Positions 7,164-15,882 of a stretch of 33,326 bases of DNA are shown piece by piece; the first letter of the stretch is position 1, and every line of letters begins with the position of its first letter. Location: positions 1 through 33,326 of the forward strand of contig NZ_ATWV01000021.1 of NCBI RefSeq assembly GCF_000421345.1. Reading direction: 5' to 3'. This DNA comes from Treponema bryantii NK4A124 (GTDB lineage: Bacteria; Spirochaetota; Spirochaetia; Treponematales; Treponemataceae). Below the pieces are notes generated by a model that did not search any database, was not told the origin of the DNA, and worked only from the letters and a program-made list of their open reading frames with translations. The position numbers were made by a program, and so were the translations under genes.

Positions 7164-8468
7164 ATGGTCATAATTATCACAGGTGCGTCGCACACAGGAA
7201 AAACTTTACTCGCCCAGCGCATGCTCGAAAAATACAAGTATCCTTATCTTTCAATAGATCATCTTAAAATGGGGCTCATCAGGAGTGGGCAAACAAAGCT
7301 TACGCCAGAGGATGATGACCAGCTGACAGCTTACCTTTGGCCAATAGTCCGCGAGATGATTAAAACTGCCATCGAGAATAAACAGAACCTCATTGTCGAA
7401 GGCTGTTATGTTCCCTTTGACTGGCGAAAGGATTTTGACCAGGAATATCTGCGGGACATAAACTTTATCTGTCTTGCCATGACGGATGCTTATATAGACG
7501 CGCACTTTGCTGAAATAAAGGAGCACGCCTCGGATATTGAATCCAGACTTGATGACAGCGATTGCACGGCCGATTGGGTAAAGGCAGAAAACCGTCGTGT
7601 CATACAGGGCTTTGAAGCGGCCGGGGAGCTTGTTGACCTCATTGATTCAGACTATCAATCGGTAGTTGAAAAAACTCTCCTTCTGATTACTTGCAAAATC
7701 AAAAAACTAATCGCAGGAAAAAAATACACAATCGACGACATGGGTAAGTCTGGCTCAAGTATTTTGATATTCGATGATTGTGTTTTGAAAATACTGGATA
7801 GCCACTTGCACAACGAAGAATCCAGCGTAGAAGTGCTGAACTGGCTTAATGGAAAGCTTCCCGTTCCTGAGGTGCTTGCTTTTGAAAAAAGCGGAGATTA
7901 TCAATATCTTTTGATGACAAGGATTCCCGGCCTTATGTTCTGCTCGGAATATTACATGGAACATCCGGGTGAGCTGCTTCCTTTGCTGGCACAGGCCTTA
8001 AAAATGCTCTGGGCTACGGACATCTCCGGCTGTCCTAAAAGTCGGGATTTTGACACCGAGCTGCGTGCTGCAAGATATCGCGTAGAAAACAACCTCGTAG
8101 ACATAGACGACGCCGAGCCGGACACCTTTGGCCCAAATGGTTTCGAAAATCCCGCGGCTCTGCTCAAATGGCTGGAAGAAAACAAACCCGCATACGAGCC
8201 CGTTCTTTCCCACGGAGACTTCTGTCTGCCAAATATTTTACTAAAAGACGGCAAAGTCAGTGGCTTTATTGACTGCGGCGACATGGCCATCGGCGATAAA
8301 TGGAAAGACATAGCCCTCTGCTACCGAAGCCTCAAACACAACTTCGACGGAACCTTCGGCGGCAAGGTCTATCCCGATTTTAATCCCGACCTGCTTTTTG
8401 ACGCCCTTGGCATAGAGTCCGACTGGAAAAAAATCAGGTATTGGATTTTGCTGGATGAGTTGTTTTGA
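7164..8468 (+). CDS. P-loop kinase fused to APH(3')-like phosphotransferase
   Basis: The 434-residue protein is a fusion. Residues 1-~180 form a P-loop kinase-type domain with Walker A GASHTGKT (7-14) and SIDHLKMGLIRSG, reminiscent of 2-phosphoglycerate kinase/shikimate-kinase-like enzymes. Residues ~188-434 are an aminoglycoside 3'-phosphotransferase-like domain with the catalytic-loop signature HGDFCLPN (about 349-356), then GFIDCGDMAIGDKW with the metal-binding aspartate, ending DELF as APH(3') proteins often do. It could phosphorylate a drug or small metabolite in two steps, or the N-terminal domain may have another substrate. It starts 1 base after the MBL-fold gene. The two-domain arrangement is the notable point; resistance is not shown. 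Confidence 0.85.
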   Translation: MVIIITGASHTGKTLLAQRMLEKYKYPYLSIDHLKMGLIRSGQTKLTPEDDDQLTAYLWPIVREMIKTAIENKQNLIVEGCYVPFDWRKDFDQEYLRDINFICLAMTDAYIDAHFAEIKEHASDIESRLDDSDCTADWVKAENRRVIQGFEAAGELVDLIDSDYQSVVEKTLLLITCKIKKLIAGKKYTIDDMGKSGSSILIFDDCVLKILDSHLHNEESSVEVLNWLNGKLPVPEVLAFEKSGDYQYLLMTRIPGLMFCSEYYMEHPGELLPLLAQALKMLWATDISGCPKSRDFDTELRAARYRVENNLVDIDDAEPDTFGPNGFENPAALLKWLEENKPAYEPVLSHGDFCLPNILLKDGKVSGFIDCGDMAIGDKWKDIALCYRSLKHNFDGTFGGKVYPDFNPDLLFDALGIESDWKKIRYWILLDELF

Positions 8469-8472
8469 ACTT

Positions 8473-10113
8473 TTAGTCCGGCAGCTTATCCGCAAACATC
8501 AAAAGATTAGCTGTTACTTTTTCCTGGTCGTTCAAGGCTCGGAAAGCTCCGCTGTCATAAAGTTCATCGAGGACCATCATGGCAACTGTACTTCCAACTG
8601 CCCAATCCATAAATTCAGCAACAAATCTATCCTGAATCTGTGGCGGATACTGCTTTGCCTGAATCATTGCCTGCTCCAATGCAAATTTTGCAAACTCATC
8701 AAGAAGACTTTTATCTGGCCCTGGAATCATTTTTGAAAAATCATCCCAGCTGCCTTTTACAATCATTATGTTGATTTTGCCGTCTTTTGTAAGAAATCCA
8801 CGGTCATGAAGTCTCTTAAATTTGTCCGAAGTTGCTTTTGATTCTGTGATTGAGCCAGTCATTATTTCATAAAGGCTTTCATAATCCGAATTCAAATTGT
8901 TCTGTCAGGCACCTTTACGACTGTCAAATCTTGAATCAATAGACCAGGAATACAAGCACGGATATTTCTGAGAATCTCTTGTCATTACTCCACAGACTTT
9001 ATATTTTGTTTCAAGCTCAGGAATATCAAATTCACATTTATAATCCGGATCAACAAGCTCACATGGAAGTTCAACGGTTACCAGATAATCAGCTCCATCT
9101 AAAGTTTTGATTCTGTGCTTAGAAATATCTTTATCAATATGAACACTACATTTTGAATAAATAGCATAGAAAATTGCAGCTGCTTCAAAAAGCTCCCGGT
9201 TTCCACCCGGAATATAAATGTCTTTTCCAATTTCCAGACCCGCAAGTGCAGCACGAACCTGAGGCACATAGTTTTCGGCAAGGATTTTTGCAACCTTCTG
9301 CTGCATCCTCACTCCATTTACCCCCGCTTCAAGAGAGAACTCTTTTGGAGTAAACTTAACATAGGTTGTGTAACGCTTACCTTTTGTTTCAACAAGAAAT
9401 CCGTTTGCAAGCAGCATCGAAATTCGGTCTTCCAGAAAAACAGGCGTCATTCCCAAATCTTCTGCAATCTCTTCCATTGTTTTTGGATTTTCATAAACGC
9501 TGTAAACAATATTCAGATTGATTTTATCATTCAGATAATATTCAGGACCGCCCTTATTTCCAGGACATCCGCTATGACTGAATCCAACTGCCTTTACAGG
9601 CGATAAACCAAGACTTCCAATTTTTCTTTTCATAGTAAATCCTTCCTTTAAATCATTACGAGCTTTGTTTAAGTGCCACTTTACGGTACCGGCAGGCAGC
9701 CCAAGTTCTTTTGAAATTTGAACAATAGACTTACCTTCGTAATAAAAGGAATAGACAATTTCACGACGGCTGGAAGTCAGAAATCCAATTTCCTTACGGA
9801 GCTTTTTGATTTCTTCTTCACTTTCTCCAAAGTCATGCTGATCAAAATATGCAAGCTCAATACCGTCAAGGGAAAGGCCCTTTTGCAGTTTTTTATGATT
9901 CACATACTTTGCGTAAACATGCTGGCAGATTCTCCAGACATAGCCTTCAGGATTTACAATATCCTCTGCGTGCAGCATAGAAAGATAAAGCTCCTTCAGC
10001 ATCTCGCCCGAAAGTTCTTCTGCTTCATCATACGAATATGATTTTTTTACAGCAAAGCCATATACCTTAGAAGAAAATTTTACGATTAACTTGTCAGCCT
10101 TTTCTTTTTCCAT
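8473..10113 (-). pseudogene. Sigma-70-family factor with C-terminal extension, interrupted by in-frame TGA
   Basis: The first 401 codons (ATG 10113) encode an ECF-like sigma factor. Region 2 lies at about 1-90, and region 4 around 110-155 contains SRREIVYSFYYEGKSIVQIS and GTVKWHLNKARNDLKEG. A winged-helix-like segment (EEIAEDLGMTPVFLEDRISMLLANGF) and an extension follow. A TGA at 8907-8905 ends this frame, but the same frame continues without interruption as QNN then NSDYESLYEIMTG for 140 more residues to 8473. In relatives that I recall, a tryptophan sits at this point, which suggests TGG to TGA. It could alternatively be two genes, the second starting at TTG 8895, but no good ribosome site is seen there. 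Confidence 0.7.
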
Positions 10114-10193
10114 CGCTATTCCATTTTACTAAAAACCGGTTTGCTTATATAGTGCGGGGATTTAGAAAAAGGTTGGATTTTTTTTGATTTTTT

Positions 10194-10307
10194 TTACAGA
10201 TTCTTCACCAGATGAAACTTCTTATTCTCTTCAGGGATATTATCAAGTTCACTAATAATTCTGGATGCATCCAGCCCCAGTAAGTTCCGCAAAGGATACC
10301 ACTTTTT
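10194..10307 (-). pseudogene. Short coding remnant (unrecognised)
   Basis: In the 395-bp gap between the sigma factor and the next gene, the minus strand reads HLKKWYPLRNLLGLDAS followed by RIISELDNIPEENKKFHLV and KNL, then TAA at 10196-10194. A TGA lies immediately upstream in frame. The composition looks protein-like rather than random, so it may be the 3' end of a lost gene. It includes the perfect palindrome CTGGATGCATCCAG (10261-10274). I do not recognise the family. The rest of the gap is T-rich and holds a dyad at 10309-10353. Confidence 0.35.
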
Positions 10308-10308
10308 A

Positions 10309-10353
10309 AGATGTCATATAATTACACTAAAGTCCCAAGATTATATGACATTT
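10309..10353. repeat. Single dyad with 12-bp perfect arms
   Basis: ATGTCATATAAT (10311-10322) and ATTATATGACAT (10340-10351) are perfect inverted arms separated by 17 bases. The left-arm to right-arm start distance is 29 bp. One wobble and one more pair extend it to 10309-10353. No T run follows, so it does not look like a terminator. Its geometry is close to that of the array units at 1450, 12690 and 30245, but the arms differ. Confidence 0.65.
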
Positions 10354-10508
10354 CTCCTCTGTCCCCGTCTGAAAACATTCGAAAATGCGCAGTATTATAA
10401 ATCCTCCCGATTATTACAATTGAAAATAAATAAATTCCACTTTATGCTTATATTACAGGTATTAATCAGCATAAAAATATTAAAGAAAAAAAGTGGAGAC
10501 AAAACAAA

Positions 10509-11030
10509 ATGCATATAGAATATAGACAAGTTAGAAAAGAAGACGGATATGAATGGTATTCTCTTTTGGATGAAGTCTGGAAAGTTACATACAGTCACAT
10601 TTTTCCAAAAGAGGTTTTTGATGGACGCGATTATGCCAGAGAAGAAAGGGCCCGCAATTTCACGGAAGAAAAATTCATTGGTGAAAGAAAACTTGCCTAT
10701 GTAGCTGAGTGCGAAGGGAAAATAGTGGGGCTGATGTTTGGTACACTCGATTCAGATTATGAGCATTTCAAAAATGACTACGCCGATTTAACAGCACTTT
10801 ATGTGTATCCAGAATATCAGGGAAAAGGAATTGGTACAAAACTCAGAGACATTTTTGTTGAATGGGCAAAATCAAAAAATGCTGATAAGTATGTTATAGG
10901 CGTATTAAAAGATAATGCCAGAGCCAGAAAAGTTTATGAATCCTGGGGTGGAAAATTATCCGAATATGAGCATGACTTTGTTGTGATGAATGTAGGTTAT
11001 CCGGAGAATTTTTACACTTTTGAAATATAA
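10509..11030 (+). CDS. GNAT family N-acetyltransferase
   Basis: This 173-residue protein has a clear GNAT motif A, LTALYVYPEYQGKGIGTKL (about residues 94-112), with the QxxGxG acetyl-CoA loop, and motif B KDNARARKVYESWGGKL. The C-terminus FVVMNVGYPENFYTFEI is intact. The acceptor is unknown. AGTGGAGAC lies about nine bases ahead of the ATG. It is 33 bp upstream of the APH-fold kinase gene on the same strand and could share a transcript with it and the amidase-like gene. Confidence 0.87.
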   Translation: MHIEYRQVRKEDGYEWYSLLDEVWKVTYSHIFPKEVFDGRDYAREERARNFTEEKFIGERKLAYVAECEGKIVGLMFGTLDSDYEHFKNDYADLTALYVYPEYQGKGIGTKLRDIFVEWAKSKNADKYVIGVLKDNARARKVYESWGGKLSEYEHDFVVMNVGYPENFYTFEI

Positions 11031-11063
11031 GAGCTGGCTCTAATGGTTTATGAGGAATAAAGA

Positions 11064-12119
11064 TTGAAAACACTTAAGCAGGCTATAAAACTTTTTTCTC
11101 TTGAAGATTTTGATTGCCACGAAATTGAAGGCCACGAAGGCGGTAGGAATCAGATTTTTATTTGCAGTAAGGGTGGCGAGAAAAAGTTTGTGCTCAGGAT
11201 TTCTGCGACGGGTGACAGGACTGTAAATGATTATCGCGCGGAGGCGGAGTTTGTACGCTACCTTGCGAAAAATGGTGCGCCTGTCGCAGATGTAATTCCA
11301 AGTGCTGACGGAAAACTTGTTGAAATTATTGATGGTGATTGTACTGATTCGGTTACGGCTGGCGATGGCGGTGCGGCTCCTGTTTTCATCTCCCTTTTTG
11401 AATACGCAAAAGGAATGCTGCTTGCTGACAACGGTTACCGTTACCGAGACGGAGCGCCACTAAGCGAATACTTTTTCAACACCGGAAAAACTCTTGGTAA
11501 AATCCATGCGCTTTCAAAAGTCTATGAGCCAGTCGCAGATTATCGCCGCCTGGATTATTTTGATAAATACAACATGGAATATCTTGGCCGCCTGATTCCT
11601 GACAAATACAGCGAACTGAAATCAGCCATCTCCGCCCGCCTCGAAACATTCTGCACGCTTCCGACCGATTCACAAAGCTACGGCCTGGTTCACTTTGATT
11701 TCAGCGACGGCAACTATCATATCGACATGACCAAAGGCAACATCACGGTCTTCGACTTTGACAACTGCATGTACTGCTGGTACATGTTCGATCTTGCAAA
11801 TCTCTGGCTTCATAACGAAGGCTGGTGCCGCCACGAAGCCGACCCAGGAAAACGCTTCAAACTGATGCAGCAATGCTTTGACCTTCAGTTGCAGGGCTAC
11901 AAAACAGAAACGGAAGTGCCGGACGAGCTGCAGGAAAAACTCCCACTCTTCATCGACATGGTACTTATTGAAAACATTGTAGACGAGTTTGAATGTGCCG
12001 CCCGCGAAGGACAGGAACTTGACTATGAAGACATCGAGGACGCGGCAGAGTGTCTGATCAACGGGATTCCTTATGCAGGATTTAAAAAGAGGAGGCATAA
12101 CAATGACAATTCTAAGTAA
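11064..12119 (+). CDS. APH-fold phosphotransferase (aminoglycoside phosphotransferase/homoserine kinase-like)
   Basis: The 351-residue protein has the APH kinase layout. A glycine-bearing N-lobe with KKFVLRIS supplies the ATP-binding lysine near residue 36. The catalytic loop is HFDFSDGN at about 210-217 (HxDxxxxN), followed by VFDFDNC at about 230 with the metal-binding aspartate. Such proteins phosphorylate small molecules; the target here cannot be told. The start is TTG 11064, with GAGG about nine bases upstream; no ATG fits the N-terminal domain better. Its 3' end overlaps the next gene by 17 bp, which implies coupled translation. Confidence 0.85.
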   Translation: MKTLKQAIKLFSLEDFDCHEIEGHEGGRNQIFICSKGGEKKFVLRISATGDRTVNDYRAEAEFVRYLAKNGAPVADVIPSADGKLVEIIDGDCTDSVTAGDGGAAPVFISLFEYAKGMLLADNGYRYRDGAPLSEYFFNTGKTLGKIHALSKVYEPVADYRRLDYFDKYNMEYLGRLIPDKYSELKSAISARLETFCTLPTDSQSYGLVHFDFSDGNYHIDMTKGNITVFDFDNCMYCWYMFDLANLWLHNEGWCRHEADPGKRFKLMQQCFDLQLQGYKTETEVPDELQEKLPLFIDMVLIENIVDEFECAAREGQELDYEDIEDAAECLINGIPYAGFKKRRHNNDNSK

Positions 12120-12564
12120 AACAAAATACGAAGCTTCAATGGAAAATGCAACAAGAAAAAAACTGGCAACGATTGCCGAGAAAGCAGCTGAATTCCCTTT
12201 TCATGGTTATATTGAAGGTAAAGAATCAAACCTTGAACCGATCATTCAGTTTTTCCCAAAGTGGACTCCAAGAGAAGCCGACGGATTATGGTGTGCAGCG
12301 TTTGTATATTATTGCTGCCGACAAGCAGGATTTGAAATCCCCATCAGGCCGGATGAATGCAAGACCTGTCATCTGGCTGGCTGTATTGCCTGGGAAGAAT
12401 TTACTCAAGGTGAGAATGACCATATCGGCATAGTCATTGAAAACCGCGAGGATACGATTCTTGCTGCGGAAGGAAATATAAACAACAAATCAGAAATCAT
12501 TGAGCGTCAGAAAGATGAACATATAAGAGCTTATATTAGAATTCCTGATGGTTACAAGTATTGA
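12103..12564 (+). CDS. Papain-like (CHAP/NlpC-type) amidase domain protein
   Basis: The 153-residue product shows WCAAFVYYCCRQAGF around residue 55, with a cysteine in the position of a CHAP/NlpC nucleophile. DHIGIVIENRED near 105 supplies the histidine, and LAAEGNINN the polar third residue. No signal peptide or wall-binding domain is visible, so it may act in the cytoplasm on small peptides or conjugates rather than on peptidoglycan. AGGAGG six bases before ATG 12103 decides the start; a longer in-frame start at 12073 lies deep inside the preceding gene. It overlaps the phosphotransferase gene and is probably co-expressed with it. Confidence 0.7.
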   Translation: MTILSKTKYEASMENATRKKLATIAEKAAEFPFHGYIEGKESNLEPIIQFFPKWTPREADGLWCAAFVYYCCRQAGFEIPIRPDECKTCHLAGCIAWEEFTQGENDHIGIVIENREDTILAAEGNINNKSEIIERQKDEHIRAYIRIPDGYKY

Positions 12565-12581
12565 TAAAGGGGAGGCGATTT

Positions 12582-12677
12582 GAATACAAGGATCAGCCTG
12601 TGGGTTACGGACACAGGCAACTGGAAGAAGCCCTTCGAAGAATTAAAGAGTATGAAGGTTTGAAAAGATTAAGCTAA
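12582..12677 (+). pseudogene. Short remnant resembling a GNAT motif A helix
   Basis: The frame reads EYKDQPVGYGHRQLEEAL, then RRIKEYEGLKRLS and stop. GYGHRQLEEALRRIKE resembles the acetyl-CoA-binding loop and following helix of GNAT proteins. There is no full-length gene around it, and the preceding frame opens right after the amidase-like gene. It is best seen as a leftover fragment; a small functional protein is not excluded. Confidence 0.35.
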
Positions 12678-12689
12678 AAAAAGCGAATT

Positions 12690-12802
12690 AAAATTATTGG
12701 GCGTCAAAGTAACAAAAAGTCACTTGACCGCCCAATAATTTTCACGTATAATATATCTAAATAAACGGGCGAAAACTGTATGTTTTTATCAAATAGCGCC
12801 CG
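12690..12802. repeat. Two dyads with GGGCG/CGCCC arms (array 3)
   Basis: Unit 1 has perfect 14-bp arms, AAAATTATTGGGCG (12690-12703) and CGCCCAATAATTTT (12729-12742). Unit 2 has CGGGCG (12766-12771) and CGCCCG (12797-12802). In both, the distance from the start of GGGCG to the start of CGCCC is exactly 30 bp (12699 to 12729, 12767 to 12797), with 25-base unrelated interiors and a unit pitch of 68 bp. The two dyads flank a near-consensus promoter of the downstream ATPase gene, so they may be operators. Confidence 0.75.
12724..12752 (+). promoter_or_regulatory. Near-consensus sigma-70-type promoter of the ATPase gene
   Basis: TTGACC (12724-12729), 17 bases, and TATAAT (12747-12752) match the consensus in 11 of 12 positions. 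The -35 box overlaps the right arm of the first dyad, and the second dyad lies just downstream of the expected start near 12759. A protein binding these dyads would probably control this promoter. Confidence 0.75.
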
Positions 12803-12831
12803 ATAAAAAAACGCCAATACGAGGTGCTGCT

Positions 12832-14262
12832 ATGGTTGGAAGAGAGAAAGAAATAAAAGAATTGGAAAAAATATATAGTTCCAAAAAAGCAGAGTTGGTT
12901 GCAATATACGGAAGGCGGAGAGTTGGAAAAACCTATCTGGTTGATGAAGTGTTTGATGGTAGAATAACATTCAGACATGCCGGATTATCTCCCCTGGAGG
13001 CAGAACCTAGAGGACTACTTGAAGCACAACTAGAGCATTTTTATAATTCGCTGAAACTCCATGGAATAGAAGAGGAAAAAGCTCCGAAAAACTGGCTGGA
13101 TGCTTTTTTTATGTTGGAAAAATGGTTAAAGAATATAGATGACGGAAACAGACAGGTAGTTTTTTTGGATGAGTTACCATGGCTTGATACACCAAGGTCA
13201 GATTTTATCAGAGCTTTTGAAGGCTTTTGGAATACATGGGGATGTCATAGAAAGAATCTCTTGGTTATTATCTGTGGCAGTGCTAATTCCTGGATGGAAA
13301 ATGAACTGATAAATAATCATGGTGGACTATATGGCAGAGTGACCCATGAAATAAAGCTTTCGCCCTTTAATCTGCTGGAATGCGAAGAATACTACAAAAG
13401 CAGGGGCATTACTTTTTCACGATATGATATTGTTCAGAGCTATATGATTTTTGGCGGGATTCCGTATTATATGGAATATATGGAAAAAGGATTGAGCTTT
13501 GCGCAAAATGTTGACGAAGTTTTTTTCGCAAAAGATGCAAAACTAAAATTGGAATATGACAGACTTTTTGAATCGGTTTTTAAACGTCCCGAAGCTATAA
13601 AAGATATAGTCGGTTTTTTGTATAGCAGAAATATGGGATATACAAGAAAAAAAATAGCGGAAACATTAAAGGTATCTGATGGTGGTCATTTGACAAAAGA
13701 TCTTAACGCCCTCATTGCAAGCGACTTCGTAGTGAAGTATGTTCCGTTTGGACTTTCAAAGAAGGAAGAATATTATAAATTAACGGATCCCTTTTGTTTG
13801 TTTTATTTACATTTTGTAAAAAATCAGACAAGAAGAAACAGCCGATTTTGGCAGCAAAACACAACACAGCCTCAGGTCGTTGCATGGAGAGGTTATGCTT
13901 TTGAAAATGTTTGCTTTAATCATATAGATCAAATCAAGGATGCACTGGGGATTAGAGATGTGATTTCTTTAGAATCTGCGTGGACAAAAAAAGCAGATGA
14001 TGAAGATGGCATGCAAATAGATTTGCTCATCTCGAGAAAAGACAATGTGGTCAATATGTGTGAAATAAAGTTTTACAGTGATGATTTTGTGGTTAACAAA
14101 GAATATTATCGCACCATTCAGCGTCGAATAGATGCTTTGCATACTATTATTCCCCGGAAAATGTCTGTGTACAGCACTTTGATAACGACCTATGGTGTTA
14201 AGAAAAATGAGTACAGCGGGATATTTGTTAAAGAAATTACATTAGACGATTTGTTTCGGTAA
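12832..14262 (+). CDS. AAA ATPase with C-terminal DUF234/nuclease-like domain
   Basis: This 476-residue protein belongs to the archaeal-type ATPase/DUF234 family. The N-terminus is FVGRExEL-like (MVGREKEIKELEKIY). Walker A is YGRRRVGKT at 26-34, Walker B is VVFLDELPWLD near 107, and the sensor-like CGSANSWM and YGRVTHEIKLSPFNLLECEEYY follow. A winged-helix part (IAETLKVSDGGHLTKDLNAL) comes next. The C-terminal domain has WRGYAFENVCF, DLLISRK and CEIKFYSD, a PD-(D/E)XK-like E, D and ExK pattern. The function of these proteins is unsettled; defence, mobile-element and regulatory roles have been suggested. GAGG seven bases before the ATG supports the start. The gene appears more AT-rich than the genes around it, which hints at recent acquisition. 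Confidence 0.88.
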   Translation: MVGREKEIKELEKIYSSKKAELVAIYGRRRVGKTYLVDEVFDGRITFRHAGLSPLEAEPRGLLEAQLEHFYNSLKLHGIEEEKAPKNWLDAFFMLEKWLKNIDDGNRQVVFLDELPWLDTPRSDFIRAFEGFWNTWGCHRKNLLVIICGSANSWMENELINNHGGLYGRVTHEIKLSPFNLLECEEYYKSRGITFSRYDIVQSYMIFGGIPYYMEYMEKGLSFAQNVDEVFFAKDAKLKLEYDRLFESVFKRPEAIKDIVGFLYSRNMGYTRKKIAETLKVSDGGHLTKDLNALIASDFVVKYVPFGLSKKEEYYKLTDPFCLFYLHFVKNQTRRNSRFWQQNTTQPQVVAWRGYAFENVCFNHIDQIKDALGIRDVISLESAWTKKADDEDGMQIDLLISRKDNVVNMCEIKFYSDDFVVNKEYYRTIQRRIDALHTIIPRKMSVYSTLITTYGVKKNEYSGIFVKEITLDDLFR

Positions 14263-14290
14263 AGAGAGCTAGCAATGGAGTAATAAAACT

Positions 14291-15037
14291 ATGAAAACGA
14301 ACACTAAACAAGACATCATTTTATTTGAAGAATTGGCCTCAAACGCACATGTTGCTTTGAACATAATGCAGTATGATGGCTGGATCTTAAAATTTTCGGA
14401 GGGACATACAAATCGTGCTAACTCAGTCAGTATGATTTATCCATCGACAATTAGCCTAAACGAAAAAATTCAAAACTGCGAAAAAATCTATTCCGAGCAA
14501 AATCTGCCATGCGTATTTAAGCTTGCGGATGGTGATGATCAAATGATGAAGCTTCTTATAGAACGTGGTTACAAGGAAGTTACACCCTCTGATGTAATGG
14601 TCCGGGAAATAGACGATATAACTATGCCCGAGGGAGATATTACCTTTTACAATAAACCTCTTGAGGAATGGCTTTGTGCCTATTTTGAATATGAAGGATT
14701 TGGCCAGAAGAGTCAGACAATATATAGACGCATGCTGGATAAGGTTTGCATCAAAACTGATTATCTTGCAATAAGAGAACAGGGCAAGATTGTAGCGCTT
14801 GCCTCTTCTGCAATGGAGCGTGGTTATATGTTAATTCAAAATGTTGTAGTACACCCGGATTATAGAAGAAAAGGATATGGAAAATTGCTTTGCAAAGCCC
14901 TGATGGCAAAAGGAAAAAGCGATGGTGCTAAAAAGGCATGGCTTCAGGTAGTTCAGACTAACGAAGGCGCCTATAAACTTTATGACGGCCTTGGCTTTAA
15001 GAAGGTATATGCCTATAGATACTTAAAAAAGGAATAA
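14291..15037 (+). CDS. GNAT family N-acetyltransferase (two-domain, 248 aa)
   Basis: The C-terminal half carries motif A VVVHPDYRRKGYGKLLCKAL (about residues 188-207), with RRKGYG binding acetyl-CoA, and motif B NEGAYKLYDGLGFKK. The N-terminal half (about 1-130) is a degenerate GNAT-like or partner domain, as in other 240-250-residue GNATs. It stands 28 bp after the ATPase gene and 31 bp before the flavin reductase gene on the same strand. The acceptor is unknown. Confidence 0.85.
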   Translation: MKTNTKQDIILFEELASNAHVALNIMQYDGWILKFSEGHTNRANSVSMIYPSTISLNEKIQNCEKIYSEQNLPCVFKLADGDDQMMKLLIERGYKEVTPSDVMVREIDDITMPEGDITFYNKPLEEWLCAYFEYEGFGQKSQTIYRRMLDKVCIKTDYLAIREQGKIVALASSAMERGYMLIQNVVVHPDYRRKGYGKLLCKALMAKGKSDGAKKAWLQVVQTNEGAYKLYDGLGFKKVYAYRYLKKE

Positions 15038-15068
15038 GCTATACTTGACTTTAGTACGGAGGAAAAAG

Positions 15069-15728
15069 ATGAAATACCAATACAAAGAAATGCCTGAATC
15101 TATGAAAGGGACATACGGAGAGTTTTCAAAAAACTTTGGGTTTGATTGGAAAGAATTTATTATGGGAATACCAACCCCGATGTTTCTTGTCACAACATAT
15201 AAATCTAACGGGCAGCCAAATGCTACGATGCAGTCATGGGCAGGATTTACGAGTGCGAATCATGGAGGCGGATATTACGTGATTCTATGCAGCGTGAATA
15301 AAAGCGGACATCTTTACCAGAGCCTGAATGAAAAGAAAGTAGCCGTGCTGAATTTCATGTCTTCTGATTTATACAAAGCCTGCATGAAAACGATACAGAA
15401 CAATCAGTTTGAGGCGGATGAGATAACTTCGTCAGGGCTTACTGTTGAAAAAGCTTCGTGGATAGAAGCACCGATGGTCGCTGAATGTTTTATGAACCTT
15501 GAGTGCAAATATGTGTGGGAGAAAGAAATTGTTCCCGGTGATGATCATGTTATGATTTGTCTTGAAGTCGTAGGCGGTCATATAGAGAAGGATTATATGG
15601 AGGATATGTTCGGAGATAAAGGGGTGCTCTATAATGTCCATTATCCGATAAATCCAGAAGCTGTGAAAGAAAAAGGCTGCGATTTTGTAGCTGCACTTAG
15701 GAAAGTAAATCAGTCCGATGAATATTGA
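15069..15728 (+). CDS. Flavin reductase-like/FMN-binding protein
   Basis: The 219-residue protein has flavin-reductase-like features: IPTPMFLVTTYKSNGQPNATMQSWAGFTS near the N-terminus, SGHLYQSLNEKKVAVLNFMS in the middle and EVVGGHIEKDY towards the end. It probably binds FMN and may reduce flavins or a small substrate. GGAGG eight bases before ATG 15069 decides the start; the upstream TTG frame adds eight poor residues. The C-terminus overlaps a small open frame, and the regulator gene follows about 120 bp later. Confidence 0.8.
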   Translation: MKYQYKEMPESMKGTYGEFSKNFGFDWKEFIMGIPTPMFLVTTYKSNGQPNATMQSWAGFTSANHGGGYYVILCSVNKSGHLYQSLNEKKVAVLNFMSSDLYKACMKTIQNNQFEADEITSSGLTVEKASWIEAPMVAECFMNLECKYVWEKEIVPGDDHVMICLEVVGGHIEKDYMEDMFGDKGVLYNVHYPINPEAVKEKGCDFVAALRKVNQSDEY

Positions 15729-15882
15729 TTATATCATCGCAGACGGTTTCTCCCGCAACCTGAAGTTGCACAATCTTTCCAAAAAGCATCTGGCGGTTGG
15801 TGGAACTTACAGAGTTTCTTTGTTAATCTATAATTCCAAGGAGGCTCGAAATGAGTTTTGGAAAGAACCTTCAATATTTTAG
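15718..15882 (+). CDS. Small open frame of 54 codons (doubtful)
   Basis: ATG 15718 opens MNIDYIIADGFSRNLKL and runs to the TAG at 15880-15882. It overlaps the end of the flavin reductase gene by 11 bp and the start of the XRE regulator gene by 32 bp. The sequence LSKKHLAVGGTYRVSLLIY is protein-like, so this may be a small gene or a remnant. No good ribosome site precedes it, and I recognise no family. Confidence 0.25.
   Translation: MNIDYIIADGFSRNLKLHNLSKKHLAVGGTYRVSLLIYNSKEARNEFWKEPSIF

Noticed and set aside
8896-8907. Selenocysteine codon in the sigma-factor gene
   Set aside because: No convincing SECIS-type hairpin was seen just after the TGA, and relatives as recalled have tryptophan there.
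15190-15201. AACATATAAAT match inside the flavin reductase gene
   Set aside because: There is no partner arm at the expected distance and it lies in coding sequence, so it is a chance match.
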